Below the pieces are notes generated by a model, which ran no database searches, had not been told where the DNA came from, and saw nothing but the letters and a program-made list of their open reading frames with translations. A stretch of DNA of 64,000 nucleotides from Brevundimonas sp. (GTDB taxonomy: Bacteria > Pseudomonadota > Alphaproteobacteria > Caulobacterales > Caulobacteraceae), in contig NZ_JAUXQZ010000031.1 in NCBI RefSeq assembly GCF_030682035.1, positions 84,991-148,990 of the forward strand, written 5' to 3'. Both the position numbers and the translations under genes were made by a program. Below, one piece after another: positions 42,801-51,212 of the stretch; position 1 is the first letter of the stretch; each line of letters starts with the position of its first letter.

Positions 42801-43024
42801 ACGTGCGGACGGCCTATGGGCCACTGACCTACAACCTGCGCCAGATGCGCGACGGCTGGCTGCTGACCCTGGACGGACAGGTCACGCCGTCGGGCGGCTT
42901 CGTCATCCAGTGGCCCGCCGGCGAAACGCCGCCGGCGCGGGTGCGCATAGACGGACGGGCGGCGGACTGGAACGGGTCGGAGCTGATGATTCCAGGCGGG
43001 GCGCGAAGGGTCGAGATGCGCTGA
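39836..43024 (+). CDS. Secreted discoidin-domain glycosidase with alpha-toroid catalytic region
   Basis: A 1062-residue protein. The ATG at 39836 gives a signal peptide (FVLATPAHAQ). Domains in order: a carbohydrate-binding beta-sandwich (about 20-180, LEIKFVDASGDNVHWRQIRG), an F5/8 type C discoidin unit (about 190-300, VDDDPATAWRSSGADAQ), a large beta-rich region, and a (alpha/alpha)6 toroid from about 610 (GTRSYNRSWIRDGAMMAEGL, AENDSHGEF-like motif PENDSHGEFVF, WAGWAEVV-type loop). The toroid resembles amylo-1,6-glucosidase, trehalase and GH63-like enzymes. I cannot assign a GH family. It closes the glycan locus and probably cuts the polymer outside the inner membrane. Confidence 0.82.
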   Translation: MLSARSLLAAVAAFVLATPAHAQTSRVLDPFETLTSWAADASTDVSSTISTVEGHDGRAMRLTYDFNGRSGYAFAARALDLDVPENYEISFWLRGEMVPNTLEIKFVDASGDNVHWRQIRGFKANAEWTRYAIKARQIIWAWGPNPDRTFRGAERMEFVVTAGEGGAGWIEIDQLELRELPPEPSVPPRPVASATSEEGLNVAARAVDDDPATAWRSSGADAQSLTLDLGYEREFGGVTLRWAERAAASRYRLMASSDQRDWRELAAVAGGDGGVDWLRTPEASARWLRLELRSPVPAVGGDRPIGAYALNSLEIEPLSFGESPTAFMRAVAGENRRGLYPRGFVGEQPYWTLVGVDGGGESGLIGEDGAIELRRGGPSIEPFVLDNGRLVTWADVSISQSLQDGDLPIPTVTWTFDDWTLAVTAFAEGTPEQAQLYGRYALTNTSNRPRNLTLALMARPFQVNGPSQFLAIPGGVGPIEQIDWTGSTLVLNDAIRVSSLTAPDGVVASTFAAGADPQSLLTAADRPRDPAERYVDSDSGALMSGALLYDVTLQPGETRTFGLVTRLAGPTPDLAPVADVAGTLQAARNRVAAGWREKLDRFDLTLPPQAQRIEDVMRTSLAHMLMSRQGPILQPGTRSYNRSWIRDGAMMAEGLNRLGHADLSADYLRWFAPLVFDNGKVPCCADARGADPVPENDSHGEFVFLAAETYRYTGDAALLREVWPQVQAAIAYMDTLRASTRTAAYEAADQRHLYGLLPPTISHEGYSDRIAYSYWDDFWGLLGYRDAAFIAETLGDTAAAARIRAAEAEFRTDIMASIEGTARVHGIDWIAGAADRGDFDATSTTIALSPAGLIDDLPQELLTRTFDKWWENFTARQENRQAWRDYTPYELRNVGALVRLGRRGDALRALDFYLADMRPRAWNGWAEVVGRDEREPRFIGDMPHAWISSDYIRSTLDLLVYDRDRDHALVLAAGVPTAWLEGEGVGVTNVRTAYGPLTYNLRQMRDGWLLTLDGQVTPSGGFVIQWPAGETPPARVRIDGRAADWNGSELMIPGGARRVEMR

Positions 43025-43030
43025 GGTCTT

Positions 43031-43082
43031 CCTTCTCCCCTTGCGGGAGAAGGTGGCAGCCGAAGGCTGACGGATGAGGGGT
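43031..43082 (+). repeat. Intergenic repeat, forward copy (CCTTCTCCCC family)
   Basis: Hairpin TTCTCCC/GGGAGAA, then GGTGGCAGCCGAAGGCTGACG and a GGATGAGGGG box. It lies just after the stop of the glycosidase gene and pairs with the inverted copy at 43142-43195; the same unit recurs at 58405-58458. Confidence 0.75.
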
Positions 43083-43141
43083 TCCCGTGGCGGCGGGAGT
43101 CATCGCCCGAACTTGGACCGACCACAGGCAGGGCCGGTGAG

Positions 43142-43195
43142 ACCCCTCATCCGACCTCGCTCCGCTCGGCCACCTTCTCCCGCAAGGGGAGAAGG
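43142..43195 (-). repeat. Intergenic repeat, inverted copy (CCTTCTCCCC family)
   Basis: The mirror image of the forward copy: CCCCTCATCCG, then CACCTTCTCCCGCAAGGGGAGAAGG in two parts. It ends 3 bases before the dnaB stop. The two copies leave about 60 bases of spacer and could terminate both converging genes. Confidence 0.75.
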
Positions 43196-43198
43196 ACG

Positions 43199-44698
43199 CT
43201 AATCTCCGTACCCCTCGTACCGCTGCCCCTGGGCCAGGTTTCCGAACTTGGTCGTATTGGCGTCGAAGCTGAGCTTGATGATGCCGATCGGGCCGTGGCG
43301 TTGCTTGCCGATGACGACCTCGGCCTGGTGCTCCAGCCGGTCCATGTCCTCCTGCCATTGCAGGTGTTCGGGCGAACCTTCGCGCGGCTCGGCGCGGCCC
43401 AGATAGTAGCTTTCGCGATAGACGAACATGACGCAGTCGGCGTCCTGCTCGATCGAGCCGGATTCGCGCAGATCGGACAGCTGGGGCCGCTTGTCCTCGC
43501 GTTGCTCGACCTGACGCGACAGCTGCGACAACGCCAGGATCGGCACGCTGAGCTCCTTGGCCAAGGCCTTGAGGGCGCCGGTGATCTCCGACACCTCCTG
43601 CACCCGGTTCTTCTGGTTGTTGCCCTCGCCGACGGTGATCAGCTGCAGATAGTCGACGATGATCAGGTCGAGGCCGTGCTCCTGCCGCTTCAGCCGGCGC
43701 GCGCGGGCGGCCAGTTTGGAGATCGACAGGCCGCCGGTGGCGTCGATGTAGAGGGGGCTCTCGCCGATCTCGACGGCCGCCTCGCGGATGCGGCCGAAGT
43801 CGGCGGCGTCGATCTCGCCCTTGCGAAGCTTGTCCGAGGACACGCCCGAGGCGTCGGCCAGAATCCGCATGGCCAGCTGCTCGGCGCTCATTTCCAGACT
43901 GTAGAAGGCGACCACGCCGCCGCTGACCGTCTTGCGGCCCTCGGGCGTCGGCTCCCAGCGGTAGTTGCGGGCGATGTTGAAGGCGATATTGGTCGCCAGC
44001 GCGGTCTTGCCCATCGACGGACGGCCGGCGAGGACAAGCAGGTCGGACGGGTGCAGGCCGCCGAGTTTGGAATCCAGATCGGTCAGATGGGTAGCCAGTC
44101 CGGCCAGTTTGCCGTCGCGCTGATAGGCCTCGGCCGCCATCTGCACCGCGCCGCTGAGAGCGCTGGAAAAGCTGACGAAGCCGGAGGACGGCTTGCCTGT
44201 CTCGGCGAGGGTGTAGAGTTGCTGCTCCGCCTGTTCGATCTGGTCGATGGCGGCGGTTTCGGGTTGGGGGGCCTCGCGGACGATCTCGCCGCCGATGCGG
44301 ATCAGGTCGCGGCGCAGGGCCAGGTCATAGACCACCCGGGCGTAGTCGGGGGCGTTGGCGGCGGGCGGGGCGCGGTCGACCAGATCGGCGAGATAGCGCA
44401 GGCCGCCGAACTCCTGAAAGGCCGGGTCCAGCTTGAACCGCTCCATCAGAATGGTCGGTTCGGCCAACATGCCCTGGCGGATATGGTCCTCGATGGCCTC
44501 ATACAGGCGTTGGTGGAAGGGCTCGTAGAAATGGGAGCCGCGCAACCGGTCCGACAGCCGCTCGAACACGGCGTTGTCGAACATCAGCGATCCCAGAAGC
44601 GCCTGTTCGGCCTCGAGATTGTGGGGCATCGAAGGGATGGACCCGGAATCCATCGGCGACGGGAAGGCGAGGGGGGACAGGGCGTTCATCGGGGGCAT
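43199..44698 (-). CDS. dnaB: Replicative DNA helicase
   Basis: A 499-residue hexameric helicase. The N-terminal helicase-loading domain starts at PHNLEAEQALLGSLMF; Walker A is GRPSMGKTA (225-232), Walker B and H4 follow with LIIVDYLQLI and DLRESGSIEQDAD. These are family signatures. An alternative start is MNALSPLAF at 44689, three codons later; an AGGGG is about 6 bases before the first ATG, so I keep that. It is convergent with the glycosidase gene and 101 bases after the start of the next gene upstream on the same strand. Confidence 0.95.
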   Translation of the reverse strand: MPPMNALSPLAFPSPMDSGSIPSMPHNLEAEQALLGSLMFDNAVFERLSDRLRGSHFYEPFHQRLYEAIEDHIRQGMLAEPTILMERFKLDPAFQEFGGLRYLADLVDRAPPAANAPDYARVVYDLALRRDLIRIGGEIVREAPQPETAAIDQIEQAEQQLYTLAETGKPSSGFVSFSSALSGAVQMAAEAYQRDGKLAGLATHLTDLDSKLGGLHPSDLLVLAGRPSMGKTALATNIAFNIARNYRWEPTPEGRKTVSGGVVAFYSLEMSAEQLAMRILADASGVSSDKLRKGEIDAADFGRIREAAVEIGESPLYIDATGGLSISKLAARARRLKRQEHGLDLIIVDYLQLITVGEGNNQKNRVQEVSEITGALKALAKELSVPILALSQLSRQVEQREDKRPQLSDLRESGSIEQDADCVMFVYRESYYLGRAEPREGSPEHLQWQEDMDRLEHQAEVVIGKQRHGPIGIIKLSFDANTTKFGNLAQGQRYEGYGD

Positions 44699-44799
44699 CT
44701 AGTGCCCCTAGACGGCCCCTACGTCATGCTTGGACGCAACCGTCGTCGGGGAAAACAAGCCGGCTCTGTGGACGTTCCGGAATTCCGTAGCCGGATCAG

Positions 44800-45180
44800 T
44801 TAACCGCCCGGGCAAGGGTACCGGGAACGCATCCAGTTCCGTATGCCGTCGGTGACGCTCATCCGCTCACGACGGGCCTCGGGAATCCCGTTGAGAAACG
44901 CCAGAAGCTGGCGGACGTCCAGATTGATCCGCTCCGGCGGGCAGGCGGGGGGTGGGCGCCCGGCAGTCCGGGCGCTGTCAATTTCCTGTCCGATGGTCCG
45001 GAAGGCGCGCTCCGCCTCGCCCTTCAGCCGGTGCGCGTCGGGACGCAGCATGGCGGTCGGGTTGAGCGGGATGCGATTGGCGCGGGTGACGAAGTCGTCG
45101 AGCGTCATGGTGGACTGGGCCGAGGCCGATCCAGCAACCAGACAGCCGGCCAAGCCGACGATGAGTGCGAGCTTCTTCAT
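44800..45180 (-). CDS. Small secreted protein, Rap1a/Tai-like
   Basis: A 126-residue protein with a signal peptide (LVAGSASAQ). Its C-terminus has CPPERINLDVRQLLAFLNG then SVTDGIRNWMRSRYPC, the layout (two cysteines, PE.R.R and a basic tail) of the Rap1a/Tai immunity-protein family, where the cysteines would form a disulfide. A TTG-started longer frame opens two codons earlier. If it is an immunity-type protein, no matching toxin is near. Many Caulobacterales keep solitary relatives, so it may have another role. It stands between dnaB and the ribosomal operon, both on the same strand. Confidence 0.7.
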   Translation of the reverse strand: MKKLALIVGLAGCLVAGSASAQSTMTLDDFVTRANRIPLNPTAMLRPDAHRLKGEAERAFRTIGQEIDSARTAGRPPPACPPERINLDVRQLLAFLNGIPEARRERMSVTDGIRNWMRSRYPCPGG

Positions 45181-45299
45181 GGTCAATCTCCCCGGACGGC
45201 TCAGCTTGGCCGTGACTTTGCGGCTGTATAGCGGCCAAGAGAAAGGGCGCGCCCGACTGGACGCGCCCGATCACTGACTCGTTACCAGATGGTGTCGGT

Positions 45300-45884
45300 T
45301 CAGGCTTCCGAACCGAGGCCGTCCTGTTGGCCGGCGCCGCCGGCGACCATGTCCTTGGCCTGTTCGAGAGCCGCTTCGCGATCCTCGTCATAGGCGGCCT
45401 TGATCACGTCCTCGCCCTTCGCCTGACGTTCGGCTTCGTCTGCCGAGCGGGCGATGTTGATCTTGACGGTGGCCGAGACTTCCGCGTGCAGACGCACGGT
45501 GATCTCGTGAACGCCCAGGGTCTTGATCGGGGTGTTGAGCACGATCTGGCTGCGCTCGATCTTGCCGCCTTCGGCCACGACGGCCTCGACGATGTCACGA
45601 GCGGCGACCGAACCGTACAGCTGACCCGTCTCACCGGCTTGCCGGATCATGACATAGGTCTGGCCGTCGATCTTGGAGCCGATCGTGCCGGCGTCGGTCT
45701 TGTTCTTCTCGTTGCGGGCCTCGATGGCGGCGCGGTCGAGTTCAAAGGCCTTCAGGTTCGCCGACGTGGCCCGACGGGCCTTGTCGCGCGGCAGAAGGAA
45801 GTTGCGGGCGAAGCCGTCCTTGACGGACACGACATCGCCGATGGCGCCGAGATTATCGACGCGCTCAAGCAGAACGACCTTCAT
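45300..45884 (-). CDS. rplI: 50S ribosomal protein L9
   Basis: Ribosomal protein L9, 194 residues. The N-terminal RNA-binding domain is VVLLERVDNLGAIGDVVSVKDGFARNFLLP, split here by fold elements; the linker helix (ARNEKNKTDAGT) and C-terminal domain follow. A tail of about 45 residues beyond the usual end (Glu/Ala/Gly-rich) is longer than in E. coli and is common in alphaproteobacteria. It is the last gene of the rpsF-rpsR-rplI operon; the start lies 1 base from the stop of rpsR. Confidence 0.97.
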   Translation of the reverse strand: MKVVLLERVDNLGAIGDVVSVKDGFARNFLLPRDKARRATSANLKAFELDRAAIEARNEKNKTDAGTIGSKIDGQTYVMIRQAGETGQLYGSVAARDIVEAVVAEGGKIERSQIVLNTPIKTLGVHEITVRLHAEVSATVKINIARSADEAERQAKGEDVIKAAYDEDREAALEQAKDMVAGGAGQQDGLGSEA

Positions 45885-45885
45885 C

Positions 45886-46164
45886 TTACTTCACCACATA
45901 GGGCAGGAGGGCCAGATAGCGGGCGCGCTTGATGGCCTTGGCCAGTTCGCGTTGCTTGATCTGGGAAACGGCGGTGATACGCGACGGGACGATCTTGCCG
46001 CGCTCGCTGATGTAGCGTTGCAGCAGTTTGACGTCCTTGTAGTCGATCTTCGGCGCGCCTTCGCCCGTGAACGGGCAAACCTTGCGGCGACGATAGAAGG
46101 GGCGGCGTCCGGCGGCGCCGGAGCCGGCCGGCGCGCCCGGCGACGGGGCGGTGGTGTCGGTCAT
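45886..46164 (-). CDS. rpsR: 30S ribosomal protein S18
   Basis: S18 of 92 residues, with the family core [27 protein letters not shown] in pieces and [14 protein letters not shown]. The N-terminal Ala/Pro/Gly-rich leader (about 22 residues) is longer than in enteric bacteria but typical of alphaproteobacteria. It sits between rpsF and rplI with spacings of 12 and 1 bases. In the ribosome it pairs with S6, whose gene is upstream. Confidence 0.97.
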   Translation of the reverse strand: MTDTTAPSPGAPAGSGAAGRRPFYRRRKVCPFTGEGAPKIDYKDVKLLQRYISERGKIVPSRITAVSQIKQRELAKAIKRARYLALLPYVVK

Positions 46165-46176
46165 GTTCCGGGTTCC

Positions 46177-46566
46177 TTAAAAAGTGGCTTCGGCGGCGGC
46201 GTCGTCGCGGGGCGTGCGCTCACGCTCACGTTCGCGCTCGCGTTCGCGGCGGGCCAGCAGGGGCGACAGTTCCAGGTCGAGTTCCTCGACGCGGACGGTC
46301 AGCCAGCGAAGGACGTCCTCGTTGATCGACAGCTGACGTTCCACTTCGGCCATGGCGGCGGGCGGGCAGTCGACGGCGAGCAGCGAATAGTGCGCCTTGC
46401 GGTTCTTTTTGACCCGGTAGGTCAGGTTGCGCAGACCCCAGTACTCGATCTTGGCGACGGTGCCGCCGCCGGCTTCGATCAAGCCCTTGATGGTGTCGTT
46501 CAGCGCTTCGGCCTGTTGCGCGCTGATATCCTGGCGCGACATGACCGTGTGCTCGTAAAGAGCCAT
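46177..46566 (-). CDS. rpsF: 30S ribosomal protein S6
   Basis: S6, 129 residues from the ATG at 46566 ([20 protein letters not shown]). The frame opens 19 codons earlier but the family start is clear. The core [19 protein letters not shown] is conserved. The C-terminus carries an Arg-Glu repeat [11 protein letters not shown] before an acidic tail, a longer, low-complexity end than in most S6. It heads the rpsF-rpsR-rplI operon; no ribosomal leader motif was recognised in the 182 bases upstream. Confidence 0.96.
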   Translation of the reverse strand: MALYEHTVMSRQDISAQQAEALNDTIKGLIEAGGGTVAKIEYWGLRNLTYRVKKNRKAHYSLLAVDCPPAAMAEVERQLSINEDVLRWLTVRVEELDLELSPLLARRERERERERERTPRDDAAAEATF

Positions 46567-46748
46567 GCGGTAGTCTCCCTTGTAGGGCGTCGGCGCGAGG
46601 GGACCGGGTAAGTCCTCTCCCACGATGGATCCTGAAGCGGCGGCCGGGATGACTTCCCGAACCCTTTGGAACTCCGCGTCAGGACCGAAGCCCTGGAAAG
46701 GCGGCGCGTATAGGGGAAAAGGGCCGGGGAGGCAACCGGTGTCGGAGC

Positions 46749-48806
46749 TCAGAAGGCGCGCCGCACGAAGATCGAGGCCTGAATCTGGCCGGGAGACGTG
46801 CTTCGTTCGTCATAGGCGACGGCGCCGGTGGGCCGGGGAGCGCTGAACAGCGTGAAATCCCTCTCGAACCCGTCACTGACGAACAGGCTGCCGGAAATGC
46901 TGAGTGTCGCGTCGGGACGATAGGTCAATCCCGCGTGGAAGCTAGGGCCGGTGCGGAAGCTGGACAGGGTTCGCGGGGCAAAGGATTCCTGTTCGATACC
47001 GCTGGAGACGTTGACGTTCCAGCTGATGCGCCGGGCGACCAGATTCTGGCTCAAGCCGAGGTTCCAGCTGAACGGCTGCTCGTCGGACAGGCGGCGGTCG
47101 GTGAAGGTGACGGGGTCTTCGGTCTGTGAGCGGCGCCACTGGAGGCTTGCGGTCAGAATGCCGCCGGTCATGCCGTATCGGTCCAGTGGCAACCGGTTGC
47201 TCAGCTTCAGAGTGTCGCGGACGGCGTCGCCAACGTTACGGGTGATGTTGAAGGCGATAGGACCGGGCGCCCCGGGGGGCGTCTCCAGGACAATGACCTG
47301 CCCGAGGACGTCATCGATCTGCTCATGGGTCAGCTCGGCCAGGAACGACCCCTGCCGGTCATAGATCCGTTCGTACCGTGCCTGGGCCAGCCATACCTGG
47401 GCCGGACGCAGGTCCGGGTTGCCGCGGCCGAAGATGCCGGTGTTGAACGAGGCCGAGGCAGTGAAGGCGCCGAACGACAGCTGGTCGGCGTTGCGTTCGA
47501 GCTTGAAATTGAGCTGATGGCCGGGAGCGGGGGCCCAAGCCACGTTCAGCCGGGGCTTCAGGAAGCTGAGCTGTGTCTCGGCGTCGCCCGCGTTGCCGGT
47601 GGCGGTGATGCGCGAGACTTCATAGCGAAGGGTCGTTTCTACGCTCAGGTTGGGCCGCGGCGTCCAGACCCCGGTGGCGAAGGTCTCGTTGCGCAGTTCC
47701 TCCACCCGCGTATCGTCGCCCGGCAACAGCACCGGCGAGTTGTTGAAGCCGAAGGCGGAACTGCTCTCGACCCAGTTCAGGGCGATCTCCGAACCGGTTT
47801 CGAAACTCCACCTGCCCACGGGGGCGAACTTGAGCGCGGCGCTGACGATGCTTTCACCCGACGTCGTTTCCGACAGGGTGTCGGAGGTGAAGAACGACGT
47901 GTCGTAGGTGAAATCGCCATTGGACCGCGCAAGCTGCTGGAAGCCGATCAGTTCGAGGGTCATGCCGCGAGGCAGGTTGCGGTTCCAGCGCAGGCCCGCC
48001 TCGCCCTTGAGGTTGTCGTTTTCGCCCAACGAGCGTTCCTCACCCACGGGAACAGTCAGGGTGTCGAGCCCCTCGAAGACGCCGGTATTGAAGGCGATCA
48101 GGGCATTGGCCCGGATACGCCCGCCGGCCAGGGGGCCTTCATAGACGGTCGTGGCCTGGGCCGATTGATGTTCGTTCTCATTCCGGCTTACGCCTCGCAG
48201 AAGCACTTGGCCGTCCGGGGCGATGCGGACGCGGCTGCCTTCGCCTTCGTTCTCGCCCGCGTTCAATTGCAGGGCGCCGTCCAAGGAGCGACCGTCTCGC
48301 TGGCGTTGGGCCTGGACGGAGAAGCCTGACGACAGACGCCCCCGGTCAGACACTGAAACGTTGGCGGAGACGGCGCCTGTCACGCCCCCGTCGGGCCGCC
48401 GGATGACATTGGCGACCACCGCCTTGCCCTGCATGTCTATACCCCCGGCTCCGGCTCGCACGATGTCGATCCGAAGCACCTGGGAGGCCGGGATTCGCGA
48501 CAACACGGTGGACAGGGCGTCGCTGCGGGTCGGCGGACGTTCGCCGTCGATCAAGACGTTTCCGGCCGTGCCGGCGAAGCCTCGAGCAGACGTGCCGCCG
48601 TCGAACTGAAATCCGGGAATGCGGCCGATCATGTCCAGCGCCGTGACCGGGCGATACTCGGCGAACCAGGGCGGGGCGTAGGGGGTGACGTTGGGATCAG
48701 CCAAGGCCGGAGCCGGAGTCTGGGCCGCCGCCGTGCCGGCGATCGGCGCCGACAGTAGGAGGATCGACGCGCCGAGCAGTCGCCAGCGTCCGCGTATTCC
48801 GGCCAT
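46749..48806 (-). CDS. TonB-dependent receptor
   Basis: An outer-membrane receptor of 685 residues with a signal peptide ([11 protein letters not shown]), a plug domain ([38 protein letters not shown]) and a barrel with alternating aromatic strands that closes with SIFVRRAF. It lacks a carboxypeptidase-like N-terminal domain, so it differs from the receptor at 32149. The ligand is unknown. It lies alone between the ribosomal operon and the carboxypeptidase gene; no regulator or binding protein accompanies it. Confidence 0.87.
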   Translation of the reverse strand: MAGIRGRWRLLGASILLLSAPIAGTAAAQTPAPALADPNVTPYAPPWFAEYRPVTALDMIGRIPGFQFDGGTSARGFAGTAGNVLIDGERPPTRSDALSTVLSRIPASQVLRIDIVRAGAGGIDMQGKAVVANVIRRPDGGVTGAVSANVSVSDRGRLSSGFSVQAQRQRDGRSLDGALQLNAGENEGEGSRVRIAPDGQVLLRGVSRNENEHQSAQATTVYEGPLAGGRIRANALIAFNTGVFEGLDTLTVPVGEERSLGENDNLKGEAGLRWNRNLPRGMTLELIGFQQLARSNGDFTYDTSFFTSDTLSETTSGESIVSAALKFAPVGRWSFETGSEIALNWVESSSAFGFNNSPVLLPGDDTRVEELRNETFATGVWTPRPNLSVETTLRYEVSRITATGNAGDAETQLSFLKPRLNVAWAPAPGHQLNFKLERNADQLSFGAFTASASFNTGIFGRGNPDLRPAQVWLAQARYERIYDRQGSFLAELTHEQIDDVLGQVIVLETPPGAPGPIAFNITRNVGDAVRDTLKLSNRLPLDRYGMTGGILTASLQWRRSQTEDPVTFTDRRLSDEQPFSWNLGLSQNLVARRISWNVNVSSGIEQESFAPRTLSSFRTGPSFHAGLTYRPDATLSISGSLFVSDGFERDFTLFSAPRPTGAVAYDERSTSPGQIQASIFVRRAF

Positions 48807-48932
48807 ATGTCTTGATTCCCCACCCGTTTCGGCGGCGAACCTTGACGAGCATTGTGTCCTCGACGCGACCGTAACCTGTCGGATTTGTAATCAGCCGAGG
48901 CTGCGGACAGCCACCGGCGCCAGGAGACCCGC

Positions 48933-50345
48933 CTACTCCTGGGGCCGAACGACCATACAGGTGACCCGGCGTTCCGCGAGGGCGGTGCAGGCCCCTTGAG
49001 CACCCTGTTCGGTCATGCCGGTGAAGCGGGACCGGTACCAGCCTTCGGCGTTCTGGACCGTCCGTTCGGCCGAAGTGAACTGATTGCGGAAGCGGCGGCT
49101 GATCTCGGTCAGCCAGTCGCGGGCGACAGTCTCATCGCGGAAGGCGCCGACCTGGACCGACCAGCGGCCGGCGGGCTCGCGGGCCGGTTCCCGTGCCGGA
49201 GGCCGCGCGGGGGGGCGGGGCCGCGGCGGGTTGGCAACCGAAGCCGGACCCGTCGACCCGCCGTTCAGGATGGCGGTCACATCGGCGGGTCGCTCAACGG
49301 CGGCGGGACGTCCCGAGGCAGGCGGTGCACTGGCGGGGAGGGCGGCGTAGGCCACATAGCCGGACGGCGGTGCGCTGGACCCAGCGCCGGTCTCGTCGTC
49401 CTCGTCATCGGCGACGGCGTATTCGATCGGGCCATTGCTATCCGGGCCGATGCCGAAGCCGCGCGCCTCGAAGAAGGTCTGGGCCACCTGGATCGTCTCA
49501 CCGCGGGCGCGGGCGCGTTCGACCTCGAAGCCCGTATCCATCAGAGCGGCGACGTGGGCGTTGCGGCTGGCGGTCGAACGTCCGCCCAGGACGACAGTAA
49601 TGATCCGGCGCCCGTCGCGCACCGCCGATGCTGCAAGATTATAGCCCGAGGCGTTGGTGTAGCCGGTTTTCATGCCGTCATAGCCGGCGCCGCCGCGCAG
49701 CAGGCCGTTGGTGTTGCGGTAGTCGCGGCCATTGTAGGCCCAATCGTGCAGGCCGAAATAGCGGTAGTACTGCGGGTAGTCGCGCATGATGGCGCGGGCC
49801 AGGATGGCGAGGTCGCGCGCCGAGGTCAGCTGACGGGCGTCGGGCAGGCCGTTGGCGTTGACGTAGCGCGTCTGGCTCATGCCCAGCTCGCGGGCCTTCA
49901 GCGTCATCTGGGCGGTGAACCGTGACTCGGACCCGCCGATATGTTCCGCCAAGGCCACTGCCATGTCGTTGGCGCTCCGCACGGCCGTGGCCCGCATGGC
50001 GTTGTCGAGGGTTATGGTTTGGCCTGCGGCGAGGCCCAGTTTGGAGGGTGGCTGGCTGGAAGCGTGGGGTGAGACGGTCAGGACGTCGTCGAGCTTGACC
50101 TTGCCCTCCGACAGCGCCTCAAACGTCAGATACAGCGTCATCACCTTGGTGATGGAGGCTGGATAGCGGCGGCTGTCGGCGTGCCGAGCGAACAGCACCT
50201 CGCCCGACTCGGCGTCCACTACGATGGCGGCATAGCGCGAACTGTCCGACGACTGGGCCAGCGGCGCGTGCGTCGGCGTCATCATCACGGCGATGGCCAG
50301 AACGATCGACAGAAATCCGCGACGGATCAGGGTGGTGAGCGGCAA
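48933..50345 (-). CDS. D-alanyl-D-alanine carboxypeptidase with SPOR domain
   Basis: A penicillin-binding-type D,D-carboxypeptidase of 470 residues. Signal peptide MMTPTHAPLAQ; the three active-site motifs are Ser64-x-x-Lys67 (SITK), Ser124-Ala-Asn (SAND) and Lys226-Thr-Gly (KTG). The linker is Pro/Ala/Arg-rich and the C-terminus, about 395-465, is a SPOR domain (RWSVQVGAFRDETVARDWL), which binds denuded peptidoglycan at division sites. Length and order match the PBP5/6-SPOR proteins of Caulobacterales. It is divergent from the phasin gene. Confidence 0.93.
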   Translation of the reverse strand: MPLTTLIRRGFLSIVLAIAVMMTPTHAPLAQSSDSSRYAAIVVDAESGEVLFARHADSRRYPASITKVMTLYLTFEALSEGKVKLDDVLTVSPHASSQPPSKLGLAAGQTITLDNAMRATAVRSANDMAVALAEHIGGSESRFTAQMTLKARELGMSQTRYVNANGLPDARQLTSARDLAILARAIMRDYPQYYRYFGLHDWAYNGRDYRNTNGLLRGGAGYDGMKTGYTNASGYNLAASAVRDGRRIITVVLGGRSTASRNAHVAALMDTGFEVERARARGETIQVAQTFFEARGFGIGPDSNGPIEYAVADDEDDETGAGSSAPPSGYVAYAALPASAPPASGRPAAVERPADVTAILNGGSTGPASVANPPRPRPPARPPAREPAREPAGRWSVQVGAFRDETVARDWLTEISRRFRNQFTSAERTVQNAEGWYRSRFTGMTEQGAQGACTALAERRVTCMVVRPQE

Positions 50346-50488
50346 AGACAGGCCTCACAAGAGATTTAGCGCGACGGCGGCCCCACCACGCGACGCTGAC
50401 GAAAGGCTAACATGCGGCATTTCGGTTTCGTGAGAGTAAACAACCCGTCAACGATTTTGTGAACTTTTGTGCATCGCACCATTTTTTG

Positions 50489-50517
50489 TTGACGTCCATT
50501 CGCACTTGCACCATATG
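50489..50517 (+). promoter_or_regulatory. Possible sigma-70-type promoter for the phasin gene
   Basis: TTGACG (50489-50494) and CATATG (50512-50517) with 17 bases between them form a good -35/-10 pair in the divergent 252-base gap. The transcript would have a leader of about 75 bases before the ATG at 50598. The gap has no other clear coding signal. Confidence 0.45.
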
Positions 50518-50597
50518 AGCGTCTGTCGCGATGGACTGGCTCCTCGCGGAGGACATCACAGGCCGTCCCCGGCCGCGCAACGACACTGGAGACCATC

Positions 50598-51137
50598 ATG
50601 GCCGACACCACCGCCGACACCGTCAAGAAGACCGTCGAAACCGCCACGGACACCGTGAAGAAGAACGTCGAGACCGCTACGGCTACCGTTAAGGCTTCGG
50701 CCGAGAAGGCCCAGGCCACGTTCCAGGCCAATGCCGAGCAAGCTCAAGCCGCCGGCGCCAAGGCGCTGCGCGAAGTCGCTGACAAGTCGGCCGCTGGCCT
50801 GACCGAGCTGAACGTCCAGGGCAAGCAGAACCTGGAAGCCCTGGTCGCCTCGGCCGCCGCCGCCCAGAAGGGCGCCGAGACCCTGTCGGCCCAGTCGGTC
50901 GCTTTCACCAGGAAGTCCTGGGAAGACGGCGTCGCCGCCGCCAAGTCCATGTCGCAGGCCCGTTCGATCCAGGAGCTGCTCGAGCTGCAGACGACCTGGG
51001 CGAAGTCGGCGACCGAAGCCTATCTGGCCGAAGTCACCCGCGCGACCGACGTCGTGACCGCCTCGGTCAAGAACAGCTTCCAGCCGATCAACGAGCGCGT
51101 CACCGCCTCGGTCGAAAAGTTCCAGGCCGCCCGTTAA
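50598..51137 (+). CDS. Phasin family protein
   Basis: A 179-residue, almost entirely alpha-helical protein (ETATATVKASAEKAQATFQ, LYE-free Ala/Glu/Gln repeats, RSIQELLELQTTWAKSATE) of the phasin family. Phasins coat polyhydroxyalkanoate granules and stabilise them. No PHA synthase or depolymerase is near. It stands alone, with its own promoter candidate and a strong terminator, as expected for an abundant protein. Confidence 0.9.
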   Translation: MADTTADTVKKTVETATDTVKKNVETATATVKASAEKAQATFQANAEQAQAAGAKALREVADKSAAGLTELNVQGKQNLEALVASAAAAQKGAETLSAQSVAFTRKSWEDGVAAAKSMSQARSIQELLELQTTWAKSATEAYLAEVTRATDVVTASVKNSFQPINERVTASVEKFQAAR

Positions 51138-51177
51138 GGCGACCACAGCTTCAGTAAGCGTTGTCTGAGCATACGAG

Positions 51178-51207
51178 AGGCCCCGGTGGAAACGCCGGGG
51201 CCTTTTT
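51178..51207 (+). terminator. Rho-independent terminator of the phasin gene
   Basis: AGGCCCCGG pairs with CCGGGGCCT over a short loop and is followed at once by five T. A textbook terminator 40 bases after the stop codon. Confidence 0.9.
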
Positions 51208-51212
51208 CGTGT

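Noticed and set aside
43295..44803. 502-codon open frame opposite dnaB
   Set aside because: Shadow of a conserved helicase gene.
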